Shown: positions 1-8,728, counted from the first letter of the stretch. The stretch is 64,000 nucleotides of DNA from Peribacillus frigoritolerans (GCF_040250305.1 NZ_CP158190.1:1086001-1150000), one strand, 5' to 3'. Translations and numbers: made by a program. Notes: generated by a model from the letters alone, not told the origin.

Positions 1-1
1 T

Positions 2-370
2 ATGTTCGAAGAAATGAGGACAGCCGCATTGCTGCAAAAAGGAATGTATAAGGATGCCACAAAATTCCCTGCCCAAACAGCACTCGCCATGGCCACAAGA
101 ATGGGCGCCGAAGCGATAGGCATGGGTCACACAGGATCACTGGAAGCTGGTAAAAAAGCGGATTTCATCACCATTTACCCATATAACAAAGAACACCTGC
201 AGCCACTAAGTGAAGCCTATTCGCACCTGCTTTATGCAGCACGCGGAAATGACGTATGTGATGTTTACATCGATGGCAAAAACGTCGTGAAAGATGGCCG
301 CTGCTTAACGATCGATGAAGAAAAAGTAATCGCCGAAACAAATCGTCTGCAAGGTACCTTATCACGATAA
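2..370 (+). CDS. MTA/SAH deaminase (amidohydrolase), C-terminal part
   Basis: Partial gene: the frame is open to the left edge, so only about the last 122 residues are present. The segment shows the end of an amidohydrolase barrel followed by the returning beta-sandwich, with the typical GSLEAGKKADFI stretch (about residues 45-56) and DVYIDGKNVVKDGR near the end. This pattern fits the 5-methylthioadenosine/S-adenosylhomocysteine deaminase group, which converts MTA and SAH to inosyl products in methionine salvage. The metal ligands lie outside the window, so another cytosine/guanine deaminase-type amidohydrolase is possible. A strong terminator follows. Confidence 0.75.
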   Translation: MFEEMRTAALLQKGMYKDATKFPAQTALAMATRMGAEAIGMGHTGSLEAGKKADFITIYPYNKEHLQPLSEAYSHLLYAARGNDVCDVYIDGKNVVKDGRCLTIDEEKVIAETNRLQGTLSR

Positions 371-392
371 TGCAGATGTGAGAACAAAAGAA

Positions 393-420
393 GGAGCTGC
401 CATTTGCAGCTCCTTTTTTT
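393..420 (+). terminator. Intrinsic terminator after the deaminase
   Basis: Perfect 8-bp stem GGAGCTGC/GCAGCTCC with a 5-nt loop, followed by seven T, 22 bases after the deaminase stop codon. Confidence 0.9.
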
Positions 421-834
421 ATGGATTAAGTTAAGGGACGAAAATTGGTTGTAGGTCGAATCTGGTTGCAGATCGGAATAAATTGGGCCGTTTTAGTAAG
501 GGGTAATTCGTATCAAATGGCATTCAAAAAAAATTACCGCTTGTATTGTAGAATAAATAGATCTTAACACTTAGAAGCCCGACGTGAGTCAAGTTTCTTG
601 GAAATATGGAAACAAAGGAAGCCGGTAAAAAATATTAATAAGAAAATAGGTATGGCAAAAACGGTAAAAAACGAAAAGACGAAAAAAATGCTGCTGACCG
701 CAAATATTAACCAACTGGTAATCAGCAAGCAGCTGGATAAAAAATCTTTGACAGCATGGATCATGAATTTCACCACCGTATGAAGATCTATGTATTGATT
801 ATACACTATTTTCCAATGGTGTTGTTTCAACGGG
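421..834. other. Intergenic stretch, no convincing gene
   Basis: This gap separates two convergent genes. At 440-505 it has GGTCGAAT/GATCGGAAT-type words resembling the 20-21 bp repeats seen at 8.9, 18.1, 34.1 and 38.0 kb. Both strands have open frames between 564 and 845, but neither has a believable ribosome site and they overlap each other completely; I do not call either as a gene. Confidence 0.5.
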
Positions 835-1788
835 TCACCCTTCATTCACATCACGATGGAAATGCCTTTCCATGATATAGCCAAAAAAGGAGGCAAGCAT
901 TTGTTGAAACAGCATGCCAAGTACAACGGGTACCGCGACGGCAGTAGGGAAATAGGTGGTTGCAAGAACGGCTCCAGCACTGATGTTTCGCATGCCGCCT
1001 GTAAATGTCAAGGTGATGATATCCTCCTTATCCCATCTTAAATATGCACCGACCATCCAAGAAATGGCATACCCAGAAGCAGCTATGAACAAAACCAAGA
1101 AGGACATGATCAGTAATTTCTTATCGAAATGTGTTAAGTAAGGCGCGATTTTTGAACTGTTCAATATGACTACGATTCCAACGCATATCTTGGAAAATGG
1201 AGCTAAGCGGGGGGATAGTGTATATTGTATCTTCCCTTTTGTAGCTTGATTCAAGAACATGGCAAGCATGGAGGGAAGAACGACCATACCGATTAATCCT
1301 TTCACCATCGAACCCATATCCATTTCGATCGAACCGCCTCCAAAAAGGGATACACTGTAAGGAACGATGAATGGCGAGAGTAGGGTGTCGATCAAGATGA
1401 TGGTTAGGGCAAGTACGGCATTCCCATTATAAATGGATACCCAGATCATACTGGTGACACCGGTTGGAATCACTACAGCCAGGACTAGGCCGGTAATCGT
1501 GAAAGCATCACCATGGAACACTAAATGGCCGAGTCCAAAAGCCCAAACAGGCATAAGCATATGAAGGATGATCAATACGATGAAAACAGGTAAAGGGTGG
1601 GTGACTGCCTGTTTAAGAGATTTAAAGTTAGAGCCTAAACTTCCGGAAAAGGTAATGAAGGCAAATATCCATGGGACAAGAAAGGTGTAATCCATTAGAT
1701 GTTCGGCCAATAATACCCCAATAACCACGCTTATCGGCGTGATAAGGGGCATAATTTTATCCATTTGTTCATTAATTGTTTTCAGCAT
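835..1788 (-). CDS. Bile acid:sodium symporter (BASS) family transporter
   Basis: 317 residues with about nine or ten hydrophobic segments. It carries BASS-type features: the FSGSLGSNFKSLKQ stretch (about 48-61), VIPTGVTSMIW (about 106-116) and FTGGMRNISAGAVLAT (about 262-277). The family couples Na+ entry to uptake of organic anions; in Bacilli the substrates are mostly unknown (YocS-like proteins), so none is assigned. The start is supported by AGGAAGTGG about 7 bases upstream of the ATG. It stands alone, convergent with the deaminase. Confidence 0.85.
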   Translation of the reverse strand: MLKTINEQMDKIMPLITPISVVIGVLLAEHLMDYTFLVPWIFAFITFSGSLGSNFKSLKQAVTHPLPVFIVLIILHMLMPVWAFGLGHLVFHGDAFTITGLVLAVVIPTGVTSMIWVSIYNGNAVLALTIILIDTLLSPFIVPYSVSLFGGGSIEMDMGSMVKGLIGMVVLPSMLAMFLNQATKGKIQYTLSPRLAPFSKICVGIVVILNSSKIAPYLTHFDKKLLIMSFLVLFIAASGYAISWMVGAYLRWDKEDIITLTFTGGMRNISAGAVLATTYFPTAVAVPVVLGMLFQQMLASFFGYIMERHFHRDVNEG

Positions 1789-2059
1789 GATTCATCCACT
1801 TCCTGAGCAAAGTAAATTCTATTAAGTAAGTTTACCATATTCCTAAAAATATAATTTGTAAGACAATAAATTTGTCTATATATTTTTTTCTGGATTATTA
1901 AAAATGGATTACTATCAATGCCCTGGAACTCGCATCGTTCCAAAAAGGGCTTAAAGCTTTCCCCGACGACCGAGGGTTTAAGGTTTTAGGCAGGATTGTT
2001 CGATGCATCGTTGTATATTCATTGAAAAATAGTTTAAAGTAGAGAGAGAGGTGAAAGAA

Positions 2060-2476
2060 ATGTCAGAAAAGGTATCCAGTATTATGTGGTTTAGTCTTGC
2101 CGTACAAGCCCTGCTTGTTCTTGCTGATCATGATGGATTATGTAATAGTAATAAATTGGCCGATAAGCTTGATTCGGAGTCAGGTTTTCTTAGAAAAATA
2201 TTAAGTAATTTAGTGAAGGCAGGGCTGATTCAAGCGAAGGAGGGCAGGGATGGGGGATATTCACTTGCCAAAAATCCCGAACAAATCATTCTTGCAGATA
2301 TATACTCTGCAATTAAATCAGAACCTTTTTCAAAAGGCTTTCTTGATGTGAATGATAAAAAATGCTTTCATCCATCTTCTAGAGAAGCGTTATGCGGTTT
2401 GAAAAACGAGATGGAGAGCTGGATTATACAAGGCTTGGAACAAAAGACGATCGCTGACTTACTATCAAAATCTTAA
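2060..2476 (+). CDS. Rrf2-family transcriptional regulator
   Basis: 138 residues. An N-terminal winged helix (SSIMWFSLAVQALLVLADHD, then SNKLADKLDSESGFLRKILSNLVKAGLI) and the wing EGRDGGYSLAKNPEQI are typical of Rrf2/IscR/YwnA proteins. Cysteines occur at about residue 28 and in KKCFHPSSREALCGLK, the region where relatives sense Fe-S clusters or thiol stress. ATG 2060 is preferred over GTG 2051 because GAGGTG (2048-2053) then lies six bases upstream. The nitroreductase 115 bp downstream has its own promoter with a palindromic operator, so this protein probably controls it (inference). A 10-bp palindrome CGATGCATCG at 2001-2010 lies upstream of this gene. Confidence 0.87.
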   Translation: MSEKVSSIMWFSLAVQALLVLADHDGLCNSNKLADKLDSESGFLRKILSNLVKAGLIQAKEGRDGGYSLAKNPEQIILADIYSAIKSEPFSKGFLDVNDKKCFHPSSREALCGLKNEMESWIIQGLEQKTIADLLSKS

Positions 2477-2480
2477 TGTG

Positions 2481-2510
2481 AAAAACGAAACTGACAGGGT
2501 TTCGTTTTTC
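2481..2510 (+). terminator. Intrinsic terminator after the Rrf2 gene
   Basis: 11-bp stem AAAAACGAAAC/GTTTCGTTTTT with a 7-nt loop directly after the stop codon. It separates the regulator from the nitroreductase promoter. Confidence 0.85.
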
Positions 2511-2521
2511 TTAAACTGTAT

Positions 2522-2570
2522 TTGACAAAAGAACAGTATGCGTTATATACTGTTCCTGTATTAAATACAG
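2522..2570 (+). promoter_or_regulatory. Promoter and palindromic operator of the nitroreductase gene
   Basis: TTGACA (2522-2527), 18-bp spacer, TATACT (2546-2551). Inside it lies a perfect palindrome GAACAGTAT-N7-ATACTGTTC (2531-2555), and just downstream a second one, CTGTAT-TAA-ATACAG (2556-2570). A further CTGTATT half-site starts at 2516. The placement between and over the promoter elements is that of a repressor site. The binding protein is not shown; the adjacent Rrf2 protein is the obvious candidate. Confidence 0.75.
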
Positions 2571-2590
2571 TTAAATGGAGGTCATTATAA

Positions 2591-3298
2591 ATGACAAAAA
2601 ATATAATGAGTAAAGAAGAGTACCTAAATAAATCGAAAGAATTGAATGTACCGGTTGAAAAACCCAAAGTCCTTAATGATACGGATTTCATTACGGTAGC
2701 AAAAGAACGGAGATCTGTTCGCCAGTACGATGCTGAATACGTGATGACTGAAGAAGAAATTCGTGAAATCCTGGATATTGCGATTCAAGCGCCATCTTCT
2801 TCCAACTTGCAGCCATGGAGATTCCTTGTGATTCAAGATAAGCAAACACAGCAAGAATTGCTTCCCATCGCAAATAACCAACAACAAATCGTCGATGCAT
2901 CTGCTGTCATTGCCGTTTTAGCTGATATAGAAGGTTACAAAAATGCAGAGCGGATTTATGGTGAATTAGTCAATAAAGGAATCATGAAGAATGAAATCAA
3001 AGAGCCATATGTAGCCTCTATTCTGCATAATTACGGTAATTTTTCTGCTGAAAAGGCTTTAAGTGTAGCCATGATTGACGGTGGCTTGGTTTCCATGCAG
3101 ATCATGTTGGCTGCAAAAGCAAAAGGATACGATACAGTCCCAATGGGAGGGTTTGATGAAGCCAAATTTGTCGATGCATTCAATGTACCGGAAAACTTCA
3201 AGCCTGTCATGTTAATTTCCATTGGAAAAGGAACTAAAGCAGGGTTTGAAAAAGTCCGTTTGCCACTCGATACTATATTGACTTGGAATAAATACTAA
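2591..3298 (+). CDS. Nitroreductase family protein
   Basis: 235 residues. Nitroreductase fold markers: RRSVRQYDAEYVMTEEEI (about 37-54), QAPSSSNLQPWRFLVI (about 67-82, FMN contact), and VSMQIMLAAKAKGYDTVPMGGFD (about 167-189). Members are FMN-dependent NAD(P)H oxidoreductases reducing nitro compounds, quinones or flavins. The ATG has GGAGG ten bases upstream. A roughly 30-residue N-terminal extension precedes the core. It follows an Rrf2 gene and has its own regulated promoter, suggesting induction by electrophile, nitro or thiol stress (inference). Confidence 0.9.
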   Translation: MTKNIMSKEEYLNKSKELNVPVEKPKVLNDTDFITVAKERRSVRQYDAEYVMTEEEIREILDIAIQAPSSSNLQPWRFLVIQDKQTQQELLPIANNQQQIVDASAVIAVLADIEGYKNAERIYGELVNKGIMKNEIKEPYVASILHNYGNFSAEKALSVAMIDGGLVSMQIMLAAKAKGYDTVPMGGFDEAKFVDAFNVPENFKPVMLISIGKGTKAGFEKVRLPLDTILTWNKY

Positions 3299-3312
3299 GG
3301 AAAAAACGTAGT

Positions 3313-3345
3313 AAAAGGATAGCTAAAATTCGCTATCCTTTTTTT
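3313..3345 (+). terminator. Intrinsic terminator after the nitroreductase
   Basis: 11-bp stem AAAAGGATAGC/GCTATCCTTTT with an 8-nt loop and a T run. Confidence 0.9.
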
Positions 3346-3548
3346 CATGGTTTGAGATTGGCATTGAAAATGATTTAATCTCGCATGCGATAAATGGATA
3401 TGTTACAATTTTTCCAGATATTTCTTTGGAATGTCTCCTCAAAAGTCCCCTACGCAAAAGGATATTTAAGGGGATAAACAGAGCTAAAGAATTGCGCTGC
3501 AAGCCAATAATTGGTTTAGCCGTTCACAATGGATGGGAGGGAGTCCTT

Positions 3549-4094
3549 ATGAAGAATATGAGAAGTGAAGTGTTTTCGTGGTTGAAAGCCATCTTATTCG
3601 CTTTAATGATTGTGTTCATTTGCCAACAGTTTTTATTTACGCCAGTCACAGTAAAAGGTGAATCAATGGAGCCGACTTATGAGAATGATGACCGGATCGT
3701 GGTTGCTAAAATCGGAAAGCCGGAGCGCTTCGATATGGTCGTATTTTATGCTCCGGACGCGGAAGAGAATTATATAAAAAGAGTGATCGGTCTACCAGGT
3801 GACAGTGTCGAAATGAAAGATGATGTCTTATATATCAATGGGAAAAAATATACGGAACCATATTTGAAAACAAAAAAAGGTGAAATTCCGCCTGAAGAAA
3901 ATCTGACGGAGAATTTCACCCTGAGTGATTTACTTGGGAAATCCAAGGTTCCTGCGGGTCATTTATTTGTCATGGGGGATAATCGGAGAAACAGTTGGGA
4001 TGGAAGAAGATTTGGTTTTATTTCTGAAGAATCACTTGTGGGCAAAGTGAAATTTCGTATCTACCCACTAAATGAAATGGGAGTGCCGAAGTGA
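3549..4094 (+). CDS. lepB: Type I signal peptidase
   Basis: 181 residues from ATG 3549, which has GGGAGGG just upstream; an open frame extends 41 codons further left but lacks a ribosome site. One N-terminal membrane anchor (about 11-30) is followed by the catalytic boxes: Ser39 in KGESMEPT, Lys77 in NYIKRVIGLPGD, and the late MGDNRRNSWDGRRFG box. The Ser/Lys dyad, single anchor and short length fit Gram-positive SipS/SipT-type enzymes that cleave secretory signal peptides outside the membrane. Relatives are often present in several copies; the exact paralog is not decided. Confidence 0.93.
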   Translation: MKNMRSEVFSWLKAILFALMIVFICQQFLFTPVTVKGESMEPTYENDDRIVVAKIGKPERFDMVVFYAPDAEENYIKRVIGLPGDSVEMKDDVLYINGKKYTEPYLKTKKGEIPPEENLTENFTLSDLLGKSKVPAGHLFVMGDNRRNSWDGRRFGFISEESLVGKVKFRIYPLNEMGVPK

Positions 4095-4171
4095 ATGGAT
4101 CACAGTGAGTACAAGTGCAAGCTTAGAGGATAATTATGTGGACTAAGTTGTATTTATAGCAGATGATGGAT

Positions 4172-4201
4172 AAGAACCTTTTCCTGTGGTTAAGGTTTTT
4201 C
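4172..4201 (+). terminator. Probable terminator after signal peptidase
   Basis: AACCTT/AAGGTT stem, extendable with G-T pairs, 11-nt loop, T run. Confidence 0.65.
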
Positions 4202-4226
4202 ATTTTGGTTTGTGGGGGGTATTAAT

Positions 4227-5273
4227 ATGACGAATGGGTTGGCTGCCATCTCCATCCCGATGCTGGACGAAGAAATGGGACGGCAGGTTAAAGGACATGT
4301 CGATTCGCTGACGGTTCCTCAGGGAAGCCTAGGACGGCTTGAAGAATGGATAATCGAACTGGCCAAGATGACAGGAGAGGCATTTCCGGACATTTCGAAA
4401 CCGGGGGTTATCGTGTTTGCGGCCGACCATGGAATTACGGAAGAAGGGGTCTCGGCTTATCCAAAAGAAGTGACGGAACAAATGGTTCTCAACTTCCTGA
4501 ATGACGGTGCTGCCATCAATGTATTAAACCGGGCGATAGACGCTTACTTGGACATTGTCGATATAGGGATCGATGCAGATATCGAGGCAGCGGGGTTAAC
4601 TTCGAGAAAAGTCCGCAAGGGAACTAGAAACTTTTATAAGGAAGAGGCGATGACAAAGGAAGAAGTAATTCAAGCGCTTGAAATTGGATATGACCGTGCA
4701 AAGAAAATGATTGCCCGTGGAGCAAACTGCCTGATTCTTGGTGAAATGGGAATCGGAAATACGACTTCCAGTACCGCCATCATCTCCATCGTAAGCGGGA
4801 AAAGCGTCGAATCACTAGTGGGGCAGGGAACAGGATTGAATTCAGACGGCATTTTACATAAGCGAAGAATAATTGAAGAAGCGATTTCATTAAGAAATCC
4901 TAATCCTGATGACCCAATCAATATTTTGATGAATATCGGTGGATTCGAAATTGCAGGTATGGCAGGGGCCATGCTTGCTGCAGCGAATAACCGTATACCC
5001 ATTCTTGTTGATGGTTTCATTACAACCACGGCTGCTGTATTGGCAAACCTGATTTCCGGACGTGCAGCCGATTATATGTTTGTTGGACATCGATCTGCAG
5101 AACCTGGTCATAGAACGGCCATAGAACTGCTTGGCAAGGAGCCAATCCTCGATGTGGGAATGAGAATCGGGGAAGGAACAGGGGCAGCCCTGGCATACCC
5201 CATCCTTAAGGCAGCGACATTGGTCATTAAAGAAATGGCAACATTTGAATCTGCAGGCGTGTCAAATAAGTAA
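4227..5273 (+). CDS. cobT: Nicotinate-nucleotide-dimethylbenzimidazole phosphoribosyltransferase
   Basis: 348 residues. Recognised by AADHGITEEGVSAYPKEVT (about 73-91), the phosphate-binding GEMGIGNTTSSTAI (about 174-187), and RIGEGTGAALA near the end, where Glu316 aligns with the catalytic glutamate of the family. It transfers ribose phosphate from nicotinate mononucleotide to dimethylbenzimidazole, giving alpha-ribazole phosphate for the lower ligand of cobalamin. ATG 4227 follows GGGGGGT by six bases; GTG 4212 would overlap that site. No other cobalamin genes lie nearby, so it probably serves corrinoid salvage (inference). No cobalamin riboswitch is seen upstream. Confidence 0.93.
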   Translation: MTNGLAAISIPMLDEEMGRQVKGHVDSLTVPQGSLGRLEEWIIELAKMTGEAFPDISKPGVIVFAADHGITEEGVSAYPKEVTEQMVLNFLNDGAAINVLNRAIDAYLDIVDIGIDADIEAAGLTSRKVRKGTRNFYKEEAMTKEEVIQALEIGYDRAKKMIARGANCLILGEMGIGNTTSSTAIISIVSGKSVESLVGQGTGLNSDGILHKRRIIEEAISLRNPNPDDPINILMNIGGFEIAGMAGAMLAAANNRIPILVDGFITTTAAVLANLISGRAADYMFVGHRSAEPGHRTAIELLGKEPILDVGMRIGEGTGAALAYPILKAATLVIKEMATFESAGVSNK

Positions 5274-5278
5274 GAAAC

Positions 5279-5305
5279 AGGAGACCTTAGATACGCTGGT
5301 CTCCT
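5279..5305 (+). terminator. Weak terminator-like hairpin after cobT
   Basis: Perfect 8-bp stem AGGAGACC/GGTCTCCT with an 11-nt loop; the following T run is poor. Confidence 0.5.
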
Positions 5306-5361
5306 ATTTATACAGGTTAAATAAAGGTGGATACTGCATTGAAACATTCTTTCATCCCACT

Positions 5362-6765
5362 TTACTTAATGGGCAGGTGATCTTTATATTTCTTCATTTT
5401 CCTGACGACGGAAGGCTGGCTGATACCTAAGAATTTAGCCATTTCATATGTGGACTTGCATTGTTTACTCGCTTTCATCATCATCCATTTTTCGACTTGT
5501 TCGAGGGCGGTATTGAGATCACTATCATCAACCATCATAGTGTCGATCATTAGGGTATCATCTATTTTCTCCAAAGATTCTTGTCCATGGAAATGGGAGG
5601 GGAGAAAGCCTGGGAAAATGATGGAGTCTTCCGAGGTCAAAATGAGCCGTTCAATCAGGTTTTCCAATTCACGCACGTTTCCTGACCATTTATGCTGAAT
5701 CAGTATTTCGTAAGTCGAAGGGTGCAACTTCTTATCTGTCTTGTATTTCTTGTTGATGATTTCGAGATTATGATTGATTAAGATGGCAATGTCTTCTTTT
5801 CTTTCGCGTAATGGCGGTATTTGAATCGGAATCACATTTAAGCGGTAATACAAATCCAGCCTGAATGTTCCCTTTTCCACCATTTCCTCAAGGTTTTGAT
5901 TGGTTGCCGTCACAAGCCGAAAATCTATCTTATGCTCTTTTTTTCCGCCCACTCTTTTAAAGGTCTTCTCTTGCAGGACATTTAATAACTTCACTTGCAT
6001 ATCCAGGGGAAGCTCCCCGATTTCATCCAGAAATAAGGTTCCGTTATCAGCTTGTTCCACCAGCCCTTGCTTCCCCTGCTTCTGCGCACCGGTAAAGGAT
6101 CCCGCTTCGTAACCAAACATTTCCGATTCGAAGAGACTTTCTGGGATGGTACTGCAGTTGACTTCGATGAATGGCTCCTTGCTGCGGTAACTCTGATTAT
6201 GCAGCCGGCGGGCGAAGACGCTCTTTCCCACACCGGATTCCCCAAGTAGCATGACCGTGGCATCCGTTTTGGAAACACGGTGTATCGTTTTCGCGATTTG
6301 CCGCATTTCCTTGCTGCGATAGATCAGCTCCTCCTGTTCCCTAAGCTCCTCGACCTCCGATTGGTATTCCTGTATCTTTTTCTCCAATTGACCGTACTGA
6401 TCCTGGAGGTTCCTGATTTCAGTTTGATCTTGGGCATAGCTGACGACACGAATCAATTCACCATTATCATCAAAGATGGGATAAGCAGTCGACATGACTA
6501 TTTTTCCTGTCTTCGTTTGCTGCATGATCTGGACAGGTGTTTTCTCTTTCAATACCATGGCGGAAATCGACGGTGAAAGGATTCCTTCCGTTTCGAGCTG
6601 GTAAACGGATTTCCCAAGATAATGTTCTGGTTCGATTCCATATATCCACCAATGGTTAGGATTCGTGAATAAAATGAACCCTTTTTCATCGGTCACGGTA
6701 ATATTGTTATTGGATGTGTTGATGATGCATTCCAAAACCCTTTTGACATTGTTATCACTCATCAT
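5362..6765 (-). CDS. Sigma-54-type activator with PAS domain and TyrR-like HTH
   Basis: 467 residues. Order: PAS sensor (about 10-125), coiled coil (about 118-150), AAA+ domain with Walker A GESGVGKS (about 173-180), the sigma-54 contact loop as GSFTGA (about 224-229), Walker B GTLFLDEIGELP, arginine-finger region RLDLYYRLNVIPIQIPPLRER, and a C-terminal HTH (STYEMAKFLGISQPSVVRKMKKY). The family opens sigma-54 promoters; the HTH resembles TyrR/PAS-type activators of amino acid or keto acid catabolism. It is divergent from a 2-keto acid decarboxylase, which is its likely target (inference). No CheY-type receiver is present, so a ligand probably acts on the PAS domain. Confidence 0.88.
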   Translation of the reverse strand: MMSDNNVKRVLECIINTSNNNITVTDEKGFILFTNPNHWWIYGIEPEHYLGKSVYQLETEGILSPSISAMVLKEKTPVQIMQQTKTGKIVMSTAYPIFDDNGELIRVVSYAQDQTEIRNLQDQYGQLEKKIQEYQSEVEELREQEELIYRSKEMRQIAKTIHRVSKTDATVMLLGESGVGKSVFARRLHNQSYRSKEPFIEVNCSTIPESLFESEMFGYEAGSFTGAQKQGKQGLVEQADNGTLFLDEIGELPLDMQVKLLNVLQEKTFKRVGGKKEHKIDFRLVTATNQNLEEMVEKGTFRLDLYYRLNVIPIQIPPLRERKEDIAILINHNLEIINKKYKTDKKLHPSTYEILIQHKWSGNVRELENLIERLILTSEDSIIFPGFLPSHFHGQESLEKIDDTLMIDTMMVDDSDLNTALEQVEKWMMMKASKQCKSTYEMAKFLGISQPSVVRKMKKYKDHLPIK

Positions 6766-6789
6766 TTTCCCCCTTATCCTCTTTTCCGG

Positions 6790-6859
6790 TGATTCAAATA
6801 TAAATCAAAAACAGAGGTGAATCAAGAATTTTCAGATATTTTGATTTGGAATTGAATCA
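6790..6859. promoter_or_regulatory. Cluster of TGAATCA sites between the activator and the decarboxylase
   Basis: Three exact 7-mers: TGATTCA (6790-6796, inverted), TGAATCA (6818-6824) and TGAATCA (6853-6859), plus AATCA at 6803 and TTGATTTGG at 6841. All lie within 70 bp next to the activator start and 150-220 bp upstream of the decarboxylase, a suitable distance for enhancer sites of a sigma-54 activator. Function is inferred from position and repetition only. Confidence 0.45.
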
Positions 6860-7012
6860 TTTATGACAGTATGCCTGCGATAATCTCACTCACTTCAATA
6901 CATCAAGGCTAAAACTAGAGTAATAGAGTAGCGAACTACCTTACTTACGGTTAACCTACTTATGTTTGGGTATAAATAAAGTAAAGAGTAATCGATTGAA
7001 GGAGTGATTGAA

Positions 7013-8686
7013 TTGGCTGAAAACACAACCTTGGGACAATATTTATACGACTGCTTAAAAGCAGAAGGCATTACAGAGATTTTTGGTGTGCCAGGAGACT
7101 ATAATTTCTCATTGCTAGATACTTTGGAAGATTACGATGGGATTGAGTTTATTAATGGACGAAATGAACTCAATGCTGGATACGCAGCGGACGCTTATGC
7201 CCGGGTGAAGGGCTTGTCGGCACTGATCACCACCTTTGGTGTCGGTGAAATGAGCGCATGTAATGCAATCGCTGGAGCGTACAGTGAAAATGTGCCGCTC
7301 ATCCATATTGTCGGCTCGCCAAAGTCCATGATGCAACAGGAGAAGGAGCTTGCCCATCATACGTTAATGGACGGAGATTTTGATGTTTTCCGTAAGGTTT
7401 ATGAGCATATCACCAGTTATACGGCGATTCTTACACCAGAAAACGCGGCTAGGGAGATACCGGCTGCAATCAGAATCGCGAAAGAAAAGAAAAAGCCCGT
7501 TTATTTGGTAGTGGCTATCGATCTCGTTGAAAAACCGTTGATTTCCCACAGTGAGGTTTCTGAAAATGTGGCCAAAACAAATGTCGATGCGTTGCAGTCA
7601 GCAGTGAAGCATATAAAAGGTATGCTAGAACATGTAAATAAAGCGGTTCTGCTTGTCGACGTAAAAACACTTCGCTATAACTTGCAGAAACCCGTACTGC
7701 AGCTCGCTGAGAGGTTAAATGTTCCGGTTGCTTCGTTAATGCAGGGAAAAAGCGGGTTTGATGAGAGGCATCCTCAGTATATTGGTGTATACGGCGGAGC
7801 TTTCGGAAGTAAGGATGTAACTCAAACTGTTGAAGAAGCGGATTTCATCATAGCTGTTGGTGCAGTTTGGTCAGACGTCAATACTTCCAAAGGTACAGCA
7901 AAGCTTGACCCGTTGAAAATGGTGGAAATTCAACCTGACACATTAAAAGTGGGGGCAGCCAGTTATATGAATGTCAGGGCGGAGGAAATTCTAAGTGCGC
8001 TCCAGGACATTGGCTACCGGCAGAACGAATCTGTCGGAACCATCTCGTTTCCGTATGACACAATGGTGGAAGACCCGTCAGCACCTCTGGAAGCGGCTTC
8101 CTATTATCCACGGATTCAGCAAATGTTGAAGGAAAATGACATTGTGGTCACGGAAACAGGAACATTCTCTTATGGCATGTCACAGGTCAGATTGCCGAAA
8201 GGGGCGACCTATATTGCACAGGGAGGCTGGCAAAGCATCGGTTATGCTACCCCCGCAGCTTTCGGAGCTTGTATAGCGGATAGAAACCGGCGTGTTCTTT
8301 TGTTTACCGGGGACGGCTCGATACAGCTGACAGCACAGGAAATAAGCTCAATGCTGGAGAACGGCTGTAAGCCCATCGTGTTTATCCTCAACAATAACGG
8401 CTATACGATAGAAAAATTCTTAAATGTAAAAGTCGATATAGAAAAACAGAAATACAACGAGATACCAGAGTGGAATTATACAAAACTGGCTGAAGCGTTT
8501 GGTCAAGAGGCATTCACAGCACGAGTTGAGACGAATGGTGAACTGGATGATGCCATTGCAAATGCCCAGGACATGAACGCCGATAAACTTTGCCTTATAG
8601 AATTGGTCGTGAAAGATCAAATGGATGCACCGGATTATTTGAAAAAAATGAGGCAGTATCTTGAAAAGCAAGAGAAACTAAAGTAA
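7013..8686 (+). CDS. Thiamine-diphosphate-dependent 2-keto acid (indolepyruvate-type) decarboxylase
   Basis: 557 residues. Family marks: EIFGVPGDYNFSLLD (about 19-33), catalytic glutamate in NGRNELNAGYAADAYAR, the paired histidines in LAHHTLMDGDF (typical of pyruvate/indolepyruvate decarboxylases rather than acetolactate synthases), and the cofactor motif GDGSIQLTAQEI ... NNNGYTIE (about 430-465). It should decarboxylate a 2-keto acid such as indolepyruvate, phenylpyruvate or branched-chain keto acids to an aldehyde; the substrate cannot be read from sequence. TTG 7013 is chosen because GGAG (7001-7004) lies eight bases upstream; GTG 7004 overlaps that site. Divergent from a TyrR-like activator. 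Confidence 0.88.
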   Translation: MAENTTLGQYLYDCLKAEGITEIFGVPGDYNFSLLDTLEDYDGIEFINGRNELNAGYAADAYARVKGLSALITTFGVGEMSACNAIAGAYSENVPLIHIVGSPKSMMQQEKELAHHTLMDGDFDVFRKVYEHITSYTAILTPENAAREIPAAIRIAKEKKKPVYLVVAIDLVEKPLISHSEVSENVAKTNVDALQSAVKHIKGMLEHVNKAVLLVDVKTLRYNLQKPVLQLAERLNVPVASLMQGKSGFDERHPQYIGVYGGAFGSKDVTQTVEEADFIIAVGAVWSDVNTSKGTAKLDPLKMVEIQPDTLKVGAASYMNVRAEEILSALQDIGYRQNESVGTISFPYDTMVEDPSAPLEAASYYPRIQQMLKENDIVVTETGTFSYGMSQVRLPKGATYIAQGGWQSIGYATPAAFGACIADRNRRVLLFTGDGSIQLTAQEISSMLENGCKPIVFILNNNGYTIEKFLNVKVDIEKQKYNEIPEWNYTKLAEAFGQEAFTARVETNGELDDAIANAQDMNADKLCLIELVVKDQMDAPDYLKKMRQYLEKQEKLK

Positions 8687-8728
8687 TTCCATGTTCGAAA
8701 TGCACTCACCCCTGATTAAAACACTAGA

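Noticed and set aside
564..845. Hydrophobic minus-strand frame of 93 codons and a basic plus-strand frame of 61 codons
   Set aside because: They overlap each other, neither has a proper ribosome site, and the minus-strand one would begin inside the end of the BASS gene.
4095..4226. Cobalamin riboswitch upstream of cobT
   Set aside because: The gap is only about 130 bp, mostly a terminator, and has no B12-box-like core.
6841..7003. Sigma-54 promoter (GG-N10-GC) before the keto acid decarboxylase
   Set aside because: No TGGCA-N7-TGC-like sequence with correct spacing was found on the plus strand.
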